A stretch of DNA of 33,272 nucleotides. Origin: Euprymna scolopes. Taxonomy: Eukaryota > Mollusca > Cephalopoda > Sepiida > Sepiolidae. The first letter of the stretch is position 1. Each line of letters begins with the position of its first letter. Positions 10,001-19,722 of this stretch are shown here, one piece after another. The DNA lies in the NCBI GenBank assembly GCA_024364805.1, contig CM044518.1, positions 10,969,508-11,002,779 of the forward strand, read 5' to 3'. Both the position numbers and the translations under genes were made by a program. The notes under the pieces were generated by a model. That model was not told the origin of the DNA and did not search any database. It was given only the letters and a program-made list of their open reading frames with translations.

Positions 10001-11575
10001 CAAGTGCAATGGAATTACTGGTAAATTGAGAGATGATAACCAGTTTGTGTGCAAGAAGTGTAAGACAATGGAGATGGATGAGAATTCAGATGTGGACAAA
10101 ATATATTTGGATGGCGAAGTTCAAGGTTGTTGAGGAGTTTTATTACCTTGGTGATACCATTGGAGCATATGAGATGCCTTAAATAAGTTTCCAGACTTTT
10201 TTTTGGCATTTAAAATTATCGCAGACTCTTGAAAATTCAGTATCTTATTGCTATACATTTAATGAGATGACTGACCAATTTTTATGATTTCGGATTAAAA
10301 TGAACAGCTACGACAGGAATTGGAACACACCCTACTAAAGCCCAATTGTCACAACTGATGAATTTCTAAAGTGTCCTCTCGTCCAGATTGTATTTTTGAA
10401 GAACGATATGCAATAAAATTCCATTTTAAAGTTGGAAAAAATGCCACAGAAACGTATAGAATGCTTCAGACTGCTTTTGGACCATCTTGCATGAATCGAG
10501 CATCAGTTTTTGAGTGGCATAAGAGATTCAAGAAAGGCAGGGAGTCTGTGAGGGATGATGAGGTGTGGGAGGAATAAGGAAGTCAGAACACCAGAGTTGA
10601 TTGGCCAAATAAAAAATTTCATATATAAGGACCGTCGTGTGTCTATAGAGACTATAAGCACACAGTTTGATGTCAGTGTGGGAACTGTATGAAAAAGTAT
10701 TCACGAGGAACAGAAGATGCGAAAGATTTCCACAAATTAATCCGAAGGGTGCTCAGAAAAGATAAAAAATAAAGGCGTTGTCATGAAATGGGCACCAAGA
10801 CTGTTCCTCACCTTCCCCATAGTTCAGACCTTGCTCCCCGTAACTTTTGATTATTCTTTAATCTCGAGGAAAACCTTAAAAGCTGTTGTTATGAGACAAT
10901 TGAGGAGATGAAAGAGGATGTGACACAAGGGTCATCGACACGCCCACACAAGAGGACTTCCATGAGACCTTCCAGAAGTTGTTGGAACGGTACAACAAGT
11001 GCATTGCAGCCAGAGGAGATTACTTCGAAGGGTACTAGAGTTTCATGTGTGTACTATCAATAAAAATGCCCATATGAAAAAATTCTGGAAACTTATTGAA
11101 GGCACCTCGTAAGATAGACTAGATGTTAATGTGATTGCCAGAATTAGAAATGAATATTCAGAGAACTTCTTCCATTACTAACCTGAAAAGTGTCGACCAA
11201 GGCAAGAGTTTATCATGTATGTGTATGCAATGTAATTATGTATGAAAATAAAGCCTTACCAGTGATGGTTGAGGACATGCGTTGCATGGAAAGAAATGAT
11301 ACAATGTAAATCTTAAATATAAGCATAAATCTGATGACCAGAGGAAAATTGAAACCGGACAGTATAGTGAAATGTGTGCAGAGCAGGAGACTTAGTAAAT
11401 GTAAAACAGTTGAGGCAGCAGGTTCAGTTCACAAGGGACGGCCAAGCAAAACATGGAAATAAAGGATAATAAATCTAAGTGAATGGCCTGGCCAGACAAG
11501 TTAATTTGGAGGCCAATTTTTAAAAATTGCCCAAAACATGCCAGCATGTAAAACGGACATTAAACTGCATATGTT
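10001..11575 (+). mobile_element. LINE C-terminal fragment interrupted by mariner copy 1
   Basis: Before the mariner, 10001-10167 reads 'CNGITGKLRDDNQFVCKKCK' and, after a frameshift, 'VVEEFYYLGDTIGA', the Cys-rich segment and 'FCYLGD' box found after RT in CR1/RTE-like LINEs. After the mariner, 11112 onward continues 'DVNVIARIRNEY', 'LLPLLT..', 'VEDMRCMERND' and 'VEAAGSVHKGRPSKTWK'. The 3' end, 'catgccagcatgtaaaacgg' near 11540, is a tail I associate with cephalopod repeats. The two halves join exactly at the mariner TA site. Confidence 0.8.
10170..11109 (+). mobile_element. Mariner DNA transposon copy 1, internally deleted
   Basis: It is flanked by TA at 10168-10169 and 11110-11111. Terminal inverted repeats of about 28 bp match: left 'tgagatgccttaaataag', right (inverse) 'cgaggtgccttcaataag'. 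The transposase gene begins near 10371 and encodes the N-terminal DNA-binding region ('KNATETYRMLQTAFGPSCMN', 'FEWHKRFKKGRESVRDD') before a stop. Typical mariners are about 1.3 kb; here the middle with the first two catalytic Asp residues is missing. The third site, usually LAPCDF, reads LAPRNF, so the catalytic Asp is also mutated. It is a dead DD34D-type copy inside a LINE. Confidence 0.92.
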
Positions 11576-11959
11576 GAGGTCTGCTGCTACTTTTGTGTTG
11601 TGGGTTGACAATTTTGTCACGAATCATTAGACTTTCAGACCTACTTTTCATATAATTTTCATTGATTATTAAGTATGAATAAATAAATAAATGATCAATA
11701 ACCTTGAAACAGGCAAATCAATTTTTTTTCTTCTTTCATATCTGTTGAACTGTCAATATTGATTTTCAAAAAAACATATGAATAGAAATTAATTCTTCAT
11801 TCCAACAATTCTGACAAAAAGTACAACCTGTGTTATTCATTTTTTTTTTTTTTTTATTGCATTAAGTTAGGAAACCTAACGTAAAATGCAAATGATAGTT
11901 ATTTTAATGCAAGGGAGATAACTATATTATTTTAATGCAAGGGAGATAACCATGTCATT
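11576..11959. other. Non-coding, with a tandem 'gggagataac' repeat
   Basis: No gene is visible. A 'attttaatgcaagggagata' unit is repeated twice at 11901-11950. The motif gggagataac is a common element of molluscan repeats and recurs here near 13443 and, inverted, near 28843 and 32327. Confidence 0.5.
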
Positions 11960-12560
11960 GTAAGTAGTAATTGAGTGGCTCTTGGGTTTACTTTCGGCGA
12001 CCTCGTAACTCACTTTTCTTAATTTTGTTCTTTGCTCCTCACATTCCATGAGTGATGTTCCTGATAAAGAAGGAAGAATCGCTGTTTTCTGGGTCAGAAT
12101 CTATTCTATCTAAGGCGCTTGTTTGGGATTTGGTCTTTAAAGGAAATAACTAGCATTTACTAAGGAAATAATGTTATTTTGTTGCAAATGATTTAGGACA
12201 TTGAAATGATTAGTAGAATGAGAAAAATCTAATCCTCCCCCTAAAAGAAAGTGCACTCTTAATTGGGGGAAAATTGTCTCAGTCCAGAGGGAACAGATGC
12301 AACACTTTTTTTTAAGAGACAATGAGTAAATAAACTTTCATTTTCTGTCTGTCTCCATATTTTCAAACTATCACTTCCGAAACTAAGTCGCAGAGCGGCA
12401 GCGCTAGGGGCCTCAAATGATTGAATGTTTTATGACCCTTCTTTTATGGGTCTTTAGCCAATTAAAATAGTTTTTAAGGGGTCAAAATTAAAAAAAAAAA
12501 AAAAAAAAATTGTTATTTATTTTGTGCATTCATCCTTGTTTATTTTTAATCAGTTCATAT

Positions 12561-12640
12561 GCAAGTCATGTTGGTACAGTGGTAACGTCACCAGCTTTGA
12601 ATGCTACAGTTTTGATTTCGGTTTCGATTCTAGCTGATGC
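12561..12640 (+). repeat. tRNA-like segment (probable SINE head)
   Basis: 'ttggtacagtggtaac' resembles a Pol III A box, and 33 bases beyond it 'ggtttcgattct' resembles a B box. Between them 'agc tttgaat gct' can form an anticodon-like stem with a 7-base loop. A T-run from 12650 could serve as a Pol III terminator. The acceptor stem pairs poorly, so this is not a functional tRNA; a tRNA-derived SINE head is the likely reading. Confidence 0.45.
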
Positions 12641-12739
12641 ACCCAAATACTTTTTTTTTTTTTTTTAAACTTTTGAAATCACGACTATCATGATATATGC
12701 GAAATCTGGACAAATTAAAATATATTCAAGCATATTTTA

Positions 12740-12862
12740 CAACCATCGGAAACTGTTCTGTCTACTAGAACAACGAACCATCGGAAACTCTTCTGTCTAC
12801 TGCCAACCAATCACCTCTCAGGACTTGTGTAGAACAACGAACCATCGGAAACTGTTCTGAAA
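12740..12862. repeat. Three copies of 'aaccatcggaaactgttctg'
   Basis: Copies start near 12741, 12776 and 12840 (spacing 35 and 64 bases). The shared surrounding text 'agaacaacga' shows that larger units were duplicated. Function unknown. Confidence 0.85.
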
Positions 12863-13530
12863 CTAAACATGGTAACAAGTAAATAAACTGTATTTTTTCT
12901 AATTGCAAAATATTTCATTTTGATTAAGTATTTTTCATATTACAAAAATGAAATTTAAGAATTTTCTTTATTTTAAAATTTTATTAAATACAGAAAAAAT
13001 GTTCATCAGAAATGAAGAATTTTTTTTTCAAGTAGGTAAACATTTTTCATTGGATAAGATCGAAAAACAACTTCTTCATTGACTGTTCAAAAGATGAACT
13101 TAATTTCTATAAAAATCTTCCCTTCCAGCGTCCTGCCAAAATTAACTTGTCAGTATATTTCTACAAAAAAATGAAGTTTCTTCGTATCAAAAAAAAAAAA
13201 AAGAAAAAAAAAAAAGTTGTTTCCTTGTTCTAAATCGTCCTAAATTATCTGCAAAAATATATTTCCTTAGTAAATGCTAGTTATCTTTCTTAGATAAAGA
13301 CCAAATCCCAACAAGTGCACCATTTAACACTTATTTTTATAAAAGTTTTTGACCTTGAAGTACTCATTTTTTTAGCTACTTACATCAAGTGGTTTCATGT
13401 CATGTCTAGAGCAATTTCCATAAAAAAAATAATACATAAATAGGAGATAACCATGTCATTTAACAAAAAGAGTCTAACTCCATTATCAATAGAATATCAA
13501 TTCTGAAACACTGCTTTGCATAATAAGGTT

Positions 13531-13602
13531 AGATCACCGATGCCAAGCGACATTGAGCTGGTCAGTTTTGATGAATGACCATTTGGGAATATGAGATGTG
13601 GG
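13531..13602 (+). repeat. 5S-rRNA-like segment, copy 1 (degenerate)
   Basis: 'gatcaccgatgccaagcgac' followed by 'attgagctggtcag' and 'gaccatttgggaat' matches the middle and 3' portion of animal 5S rRNA, including the internal control region, with many changes. The 5' third is missing or unrecognisable. It shares non-standard bases ('gaccatttgg' for the usual gaccgcctgg) with the copy at 32371. It is a pseudogene or 5S-derived SINE, not a working gene. Confidence 0.6.
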
Positions 13603-13807
13603 AGGAAGGTGACATGCCCCCTACAAAATCTAACAAAGAAATTGCAAATCGACACTCGCAAAATAAAGTCCATCCTCTATGAAATGTCTATATTTCTTAG
13701 TGTAAGATTTGTCAACCATTTTTTTTTCAGCGCTTGTGTTGTCGATTGATTGATTTATTGTAATAAGTATTCATTTTTTTAAAATTTTTATTTTATTTAA
13801 TTAAAGT

Positions 13808-13841
13808 TGCTAGCGCAAATGCTAGCGCAAATGCTAGCTAG
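13808..13841. repeat. Short tandem repeat 'gctagcgcaaat'
   Basis: Two 12-base units followed by gctagctag. Simple repeat of no known role. Confidence 0.9.
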
Positions 13842-14312
13842 TTTTTTTTTTTTTGTTTTTTCATTTTTGGTAGAGTTTTGATATGAAAAAGAGGAGACAA
13901 TCCAACACGTCTGAATCTGTATTTATTCTTCAAATTGGTTAGAACCCTCATCTTGTCCTTGCAGATACCCCTGCGATCTGCGGACTTCGGTTTGAAAACT
14001 CCTGCAATAAAGGATGCCCCTCGAGCCACAGTAAAAACTTGATGTCATGCGTTCGATTTATACACGTTGAGATACCATCACAATAACGTGATACAATGTA
14101 TCTTTCGGAATTAGGTTTTCATGGGATGAAAATATCAAATTAAAAATGAAATACAATTAGATTGAATGTCGACTTCTTTAGTTCAAAGCTTAAAATCCCG
14201 AAAAAGTAAATCCATTGATGCAATAGAGATAAAGAAGAAAAAAAAAAAATTGATCATTTTGTAATATAGACAAAATGAATAAAAGTTATTTAAAAAAGAA
14301 AAAAAAAAAAAA
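13842..14312. other. No gene seen
   Basis: Contains a moderately GC-richer segment at 13880-14100 with no recognisable protein on either strand. The piece 'taccatcacaataacgtgat' near 14073 resembles 'taccacatcacaataaggtg' near 32590, so it may belong to a dispersed repeat. Confidence 0.4.
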
Positions 14313-14666
14313 CGTTACCAAAGGAAAGATAAATTACTCTTCTACCTACCTGGGTGAGACTTTTTGTGTTTTAACTTATTTTAAATCGTTTATTTACTTT
14401 GAAACAAGTAGTGTCGAGTGTAAGTTAGAACAAGAAAAAAAAAATGGCTGACATGAGACGATCATTCGAGGAGTGTCTTGAGTGTCATTTTCATAACGTT
14501 TTGGTTGATGTAACCTCCAACCTTCTTCAGGTGCATTTTGTCAGACTCTGGAATTTGGAAGGAATTTTGAACGGAAACCTTTACTTGTGAAAATGACACT
14601 CAAGATGAGAACAGTAGTCTGATGAAGCCAAATCATATGAACCCTCATCTCAAAAGTTGAGAAACA

Positions 14667-14713
<47 letters not shown>

Positions 14714-14757
14714 TACCCAAATAGGTAGAAGAGTAACTTATCTTGCCTTTGGTAACA
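14313..14757. mobile_element. F2 TIR element, copy 1, containing an F1 foldback
   Basis: The ends are inverse over about 47 bp: left 'gttaccaaaggaaagataaa' then 'ttactcttctaccta', right 'taggtagaagagtaa' then 'cttatcttgcctttggtaac'. The same ends occur at 15013 and 15555. The interior is an F1 foldback copy (14450-14660) and a long A-run (about 14670-14711). Confidence 0.75.
14450..14660. mobile_element. F1 foldback element, copy 2
   Basis: The left arm carries, in inverse orientation, the family motif: CTGAAGA on the minus strand at 14530-14524, then a GGTTG...CAACC pair, then 'aaaacgttatga'. The right arm 'gacactcaagatgagaacag' (14594) and the terminal 'cctcatctcaaaa' match the other F1 copies. 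It is shorter than the palindrome at 29499. Confidence 0.75.
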
Positions 14758-15012
14758 TTTATTTGTTAAATATTTGTTTTTTGACCACTTTTTTCTTTTG
14801 GTGTCTATATTGCAAAATACCTCCCAAAAAATATAACAGGACACTAGGGGAATAAATGAAAAAAGACCAGGGGGGGGGGAAACAATTATTGATTGGTTAA
14901 AAATAAGTGAAATAAAACCTTTTTACTCTTCAAACCAGAGAGGAAAATGAAAAGGCATTGTTCTACAATAACCAACAAAACAATGTGGAAAAACTAAACA
15001 TTCAACAAATAA

Positions 15013-15555
15013 AGATTACCAAAGGTAAGATAAGTTACTCCTCTACCTTCTAAATTTTATTGTATTTTAAAGTGTTTTTTTTTTTCAGTTCAAAAGAAAT
15101 CATGTGTTTACTCTGTTCAGTTGGAACGGAAAATAATTATGTCTGTGTGTATAAGTTCTGCATGGAGAACCCCGATAATCGCTCAAAAATCGAAAATTAA
15201 ACAAAATACTAGTAGAAACACACCCAATGTCACCAATTTTGCGAAAACGTAATGTTCTGCAAAAGTTTAAATGTAATGTGAACAGACATCTTGCTGTTAA
15301 ACACAATCACAAATAATAGACCCTTCTGTCCAAGTGGCAACAAGTCTTGTTTGCAAAAAATGCTCTACCAGTATTTTGTTTAATGTTCGATTTTAGAGTG
15401 CTATCAAGGGTCCAAATGACCAATGAAACCATCCCCCCTCCAATTTAAATCAAACTTGACACTATATTTTTTTCAAAGTAAATAAACACTTTAAAATAAG
15501 TTAAAACAAAAACTTATTCAGCTAGGTAGAAGAGTAATTTATCTTGCATTTGGTA
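15013..15555. mobile_element. F2 TIR element, copy 2, containing a LINE A scrap
   Basis: Left end 'ttaccaaaggtaagataagt' and right end 'aatttatcttgcatttggta' are the F2 termini; beyond them the arms also share 'ttttaaagtgtttatt'-like text on the inside. A LINE A 3' fragment lies at 15250-15355. Confidence 0.7.
15250..15355 (+). mobile_element. LINE family A scrap (extreme 3' end)
   Basis: 'ctgcaaaagtttaaatgtaa' encodes 'LQKFKCNVNRHLAV', the last residues of LINE A, followed by the 3' tail 'gtccaagtggcaacaagtct'. Only about 100 bp remain. Confidence 0.75.
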
Positions 15556-15562
15556 ACAGTTA

Positions 15563-15565
<3 letters not shown>

Positions 15566-15630
<65 letters not shown>

Positions 15631-15631
15631 G
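15566..15631. repeat. (TA)n(CA)n microsatellite
   Basis: A TA array runs directly into a CA array and ends in a short TA run, immediately next to the F2 copy 2 right end. Confidence 0.95.
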
Positions 15632-15732
15632 CTTTTTAATCCTTTTTTTTGTTTGTTGTCTATTGTAAAACAATGCCCAAATTGAAAGATATTTGGAAAG
15701 AAACAGTGAATTAGCATTTATTAACAGAAAAA

Positions 15733-15890
15733 ATTACCTCCGTTTCAAGCTAAGAAAATAAAAAAAAAATGAATAAATAAAAATTGTTACCCTCGTTTCA
15801 AGTTTAGAATTAATAAAAACAAAATCCCGAATGATGTATATATATAAAATAATGTTACCTTAATTTCGAACTAAGAATTAAGAATGAAAA
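15733..15890. repeat. Three degenerate repeats 'gttaccctcgtttcaa'
   Basis: Related units begin near 15733 (attacctccgtttcaagc), 15787 (gttaccctcgtttcaagt) and 15854 (gttaccttaatttcgaac), each followed by 'aagaa' and an A-rich spacer. Origin unknown. Confidence 0.65.
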
Positions 15891-15954
15891 AAAAAAAAAA
15901 TTCATAAAAAATAAGTGCAGAATTAAAAAGAAATAAAATAAAAAAATAAAACTG

Positions 15955-16200
15955 GTATCAGGGCTACCCGGTGTTGCGTCCGGAGGGGGGGGGGATAACA
16001 TATACAACAGTATAGGTGAAACCGAAGAGTAACTTTTATGGGTGCATTTATTTTCACAAATGGTGGAGTATTCCGCACTCTTTGCTTCCCTAAAAGAAAT
16101 AAATAGAACCTTACGATTATATCTACTCTATTCCAAATTTTATAAAAATCTGATCAGTATTTTTTGAATTCATGGGTAAAATTATTTTCAAGGGAAAGTT
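15955..16200 (+). repeat. Dispersed repeat, unit P3
   Basis: It begins 'cagggctacccggtgttgcg' and carries the 'aaaaatctgatcag ... gaattcatggg' tail, matching the head and the 'attgacccagctg ... gagttcataggg' tail of unit P2 at 7921. A poly-G run follows the head. It is shorter than P2. Confidence 0.55.
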
Positions 16201-16285
16201 CAGTCACTCTTGGGCATTAAACTAAATATAGCACATGTTTTGCACAATTATACACAGAAAACCTTCATATGAACTGGTTCATTAT

Positions 16286-16638
16286 TAGTGATGGGGTGAT
16301 TCTCAAATTTTTATAGATTCTGATACAATTACCGATTCCGATTCTTTTAAATTCACTAAATATTAAGCTTTAGAATAGTTTTTCTTTTGATTATCTTATG
16401 AACCCGTGTGATATAAGATCTATATTTTTGCAGACGTAAAAAATACACTTGTGCAGGTGAGCCATAGATTTTAATTTTGTTTGTAGATTAAATTTACAAA
16501 TTTATCTTTAGTAGCAGAAAAAAAAGTTTTAAGCAAAAACAAACCAAATAAAAAACAATCACAAGAATCGTTTTTGGTATTCTGATATTCAGATGTCTTA
16601 AAGTTTTGATTCCTGATTCCGATTCACCATCCCAACAC
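16286..16638. mobile_element. hAT-like non-autonomous element (tentative)
   Basis: Ends are inverse: left 'tagtgatggggtgattc', right (inverse) 'tagtgttgggatggtgaatc'. 'gattccgattc' occurs inside both ends (near 16333 and 16612), a look I associate with hAT elements whose termini begin CAGTG/TAGTG. No 8-bp target duplication is discernible, so the class is uncertain. Confidence 0.45.
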
Positions 16639-16699
16639 TATTGTGTAGTTTCAGAGTTTAACTCCCCTCCCCCATGCACATAGAAAAAAGGAAAATGAA

Positions 16700-16750
16700 A
16701 AATGTTTATATGTTCATCAACGTTTCGGCTTTATTTCAAGACTTCCTCAA
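16700..16750 (-). repeat. 'gccgaaacgttgatg' terminal-type motif
   Basis: The minus strand reads 'cttgaggaagtcttgaaata' then 'aagccgaaacgttgatgaac'. This resembles the end motifs with a short hairpin and 'cgaaacgtt' that recur in invertebrate retroelements, and it resembles in layout the F1 motif. The element it belongs to is not delimited. Confidence 0.35.
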
Positions 16751-16868
16751 GAAGAAGAAAAAGAATCAAATAAAAGCATTGAACTCCAAAATTTTAAATA
16801 TGTGGTTTGTCATATGACATGAGGAGAATATATATATGATGATTGCAACGTCTTGTCAGACGAGTGCC

Positions 16869-16915
16869 ACTCCCTCAGACATTTAAAATCCATGAGCCCA
16901 AATGTCTGAGGGAGT
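16869..16915. repeat. Perfect 16-bp stem hairpin
   Basis: ACTCCCTCAGACATTT at 16869-16884 is the exact inverse of AAATGTCTGAGGGAGT at 16900-16915, with a 15-base loop. Perfect pairing in otherwise decayed sequence suggests recent origin or a hairpin-forming repeat terminus. Confidence 0.9.
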
Positions 16916-16949
16916 ATCTATACAAATATGATGTTACAGAGTCTTAGCT

Positions 16950-17372
16950 TTGTACGACAGCTAAGTCTCTCTCTCAGTTCAAAATGTTGAGATCCAGCAA
17001 CAAGCAAGAGCAAGATAGCCAGCAACAAATTAAACTGCAGGCCAGCTTAATGCGGGTACTGGTCTTCCGCTTTATGGTTTTTTAAATCAGAGATTTGCTT
17101 CTCCTAGAAAGGTTGCCTTCACCACGGCTTACGGGAGCCCTCTCTACCCCAATACACATATACACACACACAAATATACACGGTGCTAGTTGGCCGTTGA
17201 CCCAGAAAAAGAGTTCATTCGCCCTTTGGAAGGTCTTATTTTTAATCCTTCAGGGAGACTAGCCGCCCTCCTCACCAAACAAGTCTGGTGGGGGAACCAG
17301 TTTAGTCGCTGGTGACTCGACCATGAGGCAGGTAGTACTGGGTTACATGGTACCAGTAGCATATGACATGAC

Positions 17373-17375
<3 letters not shown>
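16950..17375. other. Moderately GC-rich stretch, possible repeat, no gene
   Basis: Segments such as 'gaaaggttgccttcaccacg' (17119) and 'gggggaaccagtttagtcgc' (17290) are compositionally unlike the surroundings and look like decayed dispersed repeats. Neither strand yields a recognisable protein. CA and TA arrays occur at 17150-17180 and 17376-17415. Confidence 0.35.
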
Positions 17376-17414
<39 letters not shown>

Positions 17415-17416
<2 letters not shown>

Positions 17417-17630
17417 GGGGTGACCCCCCCCCCCAAAAAAAAAAGAGGACATTCAATTGTTTTTCTGAGCATTTTACAGTTAATGGAGAAAAAAGGCCAA
17501 AGACCCTACTGTTTTGATGTGATGTTTTGAATATAATAAACTAGTTATGACCAAAGTTATTTCATTCGAATAAAACACTAAGAAACAGGGGCCTAATTAG
17601 TGTTGGGACCCGTTTTTTTGGGTCACCCTG
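17415..17630. mobile_element. MITE with CAGGGTGACCC ends, copy A
   Basis: Left end 'caggggtgacccccccc' and right end 'tttgggtcaccctg' are inverse, and TA follows at 17631. The interior shares 'cattcg.ataaaacactaag' and 'cctaattag.gttggg.cccg' with copy B at 20565. Its left flank lies in a CA/TA array. About 215 bp, non-coding. Confidence 0.8.
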
Positions 17631-17635
17631 TACTT

Positions 17636-18108
17636 TATATATATATATATGTATATATATATATGTATATATATATGCTTTTTTTTTTCGAAACATTTAA
17701 AATTAGAAATAGTGTTGTAGAGTAAAGGAAGAGTTTTCTTTAGAATTTATCCTGTTCGAAGGAAAGAGTTATGACTTTCACAAGGAATATACCACGCCGC
17801 TTATAACAGGTAATTGCAACCTCGTATAGGTACTCTAATACAAAGAACATCATAGGGAAAGGTATTTAGTTCTTTCCCAAGAATTTAGATCCCAGGGTTG
17901 GAAAGTGAGATTGAGAAGTCAGCGCCCCAGTGGAGGGGCACTCTGATCGGCAAAAAGTGTCTGGGCAGGCCTGTTGGCATTAAAAAATACAAGAAAAATT
18001 TTTTCAAGTTTTTGCATTTTTATGCTTTAATTTCAAACGTGTGAAATCTTGCAGAATGTTATTATGAGTCAATTTAAAGTTTACAAAATTTATTTCTGAT
18101 GAAACTTG

Positions 18109-18110
<2 letters not shown>
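17636..18110. other. No gene seen
   Basis: Begins with an interrupted TA array (17636-17677). The rest, including a GC-richer patch at 17890-17975, shows no recognisable feature. Confidence 0.4.

Positions 18111-18111
<1 letters not shown>

Positions 18112-18165
<54 letters not shown>
18112..18165. repeat. Poly-A run of about 53 bases
   Basis: An unusually long homopolymer, possibly a retroposon tail whose body is not recognisable; a homopolymer of this length may also be mis-sized in the assembly. Confidence 0.9.
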
Positions 18166-18167
<2 letters not shown>

Positions 18168-18770
18168 ATATTATGAGAAAACATTAGCAATTGAAAAAAA
18201 AAAAATGGACATTTTTAATTTTGAATTAACTCCATTGGCTTATTTGGATAAAGCCATGAGCAATGAACAACCGATTTTGTGTTGGATATGGAAAGTTGAA
18301 ACAAGGGTCGTTGTTGGAAAGAAGATTGCAAAAACGAACTCATTAAGCATGGTACAATAAGGACAAACTTGTGAAGATGAACAAAGACCGCATTGAATTA
18401 AATGTGGTTTATGTTTATGAAAAAAATTTGTTGAGAAAGAAAAAACGTTCAAAATGTTTACATTAACAAAATTTCTGATGTTTTTGAAATTCAGAATCTT
18501 CTGTCGATGAAATTTGACAAGACAAGAACCTGCAAAATGATTTTTCATGCAAAAGTAGCATAAAAAAGAAGAAGAATGCTGATTCCAAGAAATATGTGAT
18601 AAGCAGTTTGCAACATTTTAAAGAACTCTTCAGATTTAAAAAAAAAATTTTTTTTTTTTTTTTTTTTTTTTCAAGAAAAACTTATTGAAGACTTTTTTTG
18701 TTTAGAATTAAAACATACACTTTTCATAAATATTTACCTCCACCCACTTCCCATAAAACTGAATAAATTC
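18166..18770. other. No recognisable gene
   Basis: The minus strand is open for 102 codons at 18548-18240, but the translation has no domain I recognise. A long T-run lies at 18648-18672. Confidence 0.4.
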
Positions 18771-18774
18771 TATT

Positions 18775-19112
18775 ATTCAGACAGCTATCCTCATCTTGGT
18801 CGTTATATATTCACAGCATTTCAGTGAAGGTAACCTTTGACCTTCTTCAAGTACATCTTTCCAAATTTAGGAAGTGTTATGTTGCACCTGAAGAAAATGA
18901 CCCTCAAGAATAGCAGTCTGAAGAATCCAAATCATACGAGTGGATAATAAATTGCTCAGTAAAATTCAGTTGTAAACTACACTATTCACAGTTTGACAAG
19001 ATACACTTGAAGGTCAGAGGTTATATCAACTGAAATGTTGTATAAATGACATTCAAGATGAGACCAGCAGAATATGAAGAATCCAAATAAATCCTCATCT
19101 CAAACATTCAGA
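18775..19112. mobile_element. F1 foldback element, copy 3 (rearranged)
   Basis: The left arm 'cctcatcttgg ... tcacagcatttcagtgaagg' and the right arm 'caagatacacttgaaggtca ... ctgaaatgttg' are F1 sequence, ending 'aatcctcatctcaaacattc'. An extra partial right arm at about 18895-18940 ('acctgaagaaaatgaccctc') shows internal duplication or recombination. Confidence 0.7.
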
Positions 19113-19353
19113 AAAAAAAAATCGTCTCATTAGCAAAATTAATGAAAAGTTTTTTCCAAAAATAAAAAAAAATAAATAAAAATAAATAAGAAAAGCATTA
19201 TTTAAAACAAGTTTTTTTTACAATCAATATTTAATTTTGATATAAAAAACATTTTAAACAAGTTTTTTTTTTTTTACAATCAATATTTAATTTTGTTTAT
19301 AAAAAAATGAATATAAATAATATTTTTAATAAAAATCGTTTTGTTTACTAGAT

Positions 19354-19560
19354 ATGCAAAATATTAATAGATTATTATTCATAAGAATCTTACAAATTAT
19401 TTTTAAAGAACATGATATTAATGTGGGTGAATCCCAGGGGGGATGGTCTATCCTTAGACTAATACTGTTCTTAATTTTCATTAACAACCTCCCTGATGCA
19501 GTTGTGTCTGATATGGGTATATTTGCTGACAACATTACACTACTCTTGACATGCAAGTAA
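19354..19560 (+). mobile_element. LINE RT fragment (motifs B'-C)
   Basis: 'VGESQGGWSILRLILFLIFI' and 'NNLPDAVVSDMGIFADNITL' correspond to the RT segment usually read as GVPQGSILGPxLFLxxINDLP...FADDTTL. The catalytic FADD box reads FADN, so the second Asp is lost. The fragment stops at 19560. Confidence 0.85.
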
Positions 19561-19604
19561 AAATAAACAAACTCAAATCCAAGGCAATGGATCAGGATTC
19601 TATT

Positions 19605-19722
19605 TAAGTTGGAAGTTGTTTTTCTAAGGATTCAGCATTGCCTTGCTTGCGTCTGCATTCAATTTGCCCTTATGCAGAGAGTAGAGTGTAGTGTCATCAG
19701 CAAAATATGCCCATCTCGGACA
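19605..19722 (-). mobile_element. LINE RT fragment in opposite orientation
   Basis: The minus strand reads 'SEMGIFADDTTLYSL' and 'LNADASKAMLNP', the same RT motif C region as the plus-strand fragment 120 bases away, here with an intact FADD. The two form an imperfect inverted repeat around the FADD box. Confidence 0.75.

Larger units (their letters stand above)
11942..13460. mobile_element. Large inverted-repeat structure flanked by 18-bp direct repeats
   Basis: The arm at 12115-12206 is the inverse of 13229-13320 over about 90 bp, sharing 'gggatttggtcttta', 'taactagcatttactaagga' and 'atttagga'. The whole is bracketed by a perfect direct repeat GGAGATAACCATGTCATT at 11942-11959 and 13443-13460. 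Inside are a tRNA-like segment and a three-copy short repeat. It is probably an old non-autonomous DNA element; no transposase is present. Confidence 0.6.

Noticed and set aside
12561-12640. Functional tRNA gene
   Set aside because: Acceptor and T stems pair poorly; only promoter-like boxes and an anticodon-like loop remain.
18240-18548. 102-codon minus-strand open frame with several Cys/His residues
   Set aside because: Cys spacing does not match a zinc-finger pattern I can name; the opposite strand also has Cys-rich text. Not supportable.
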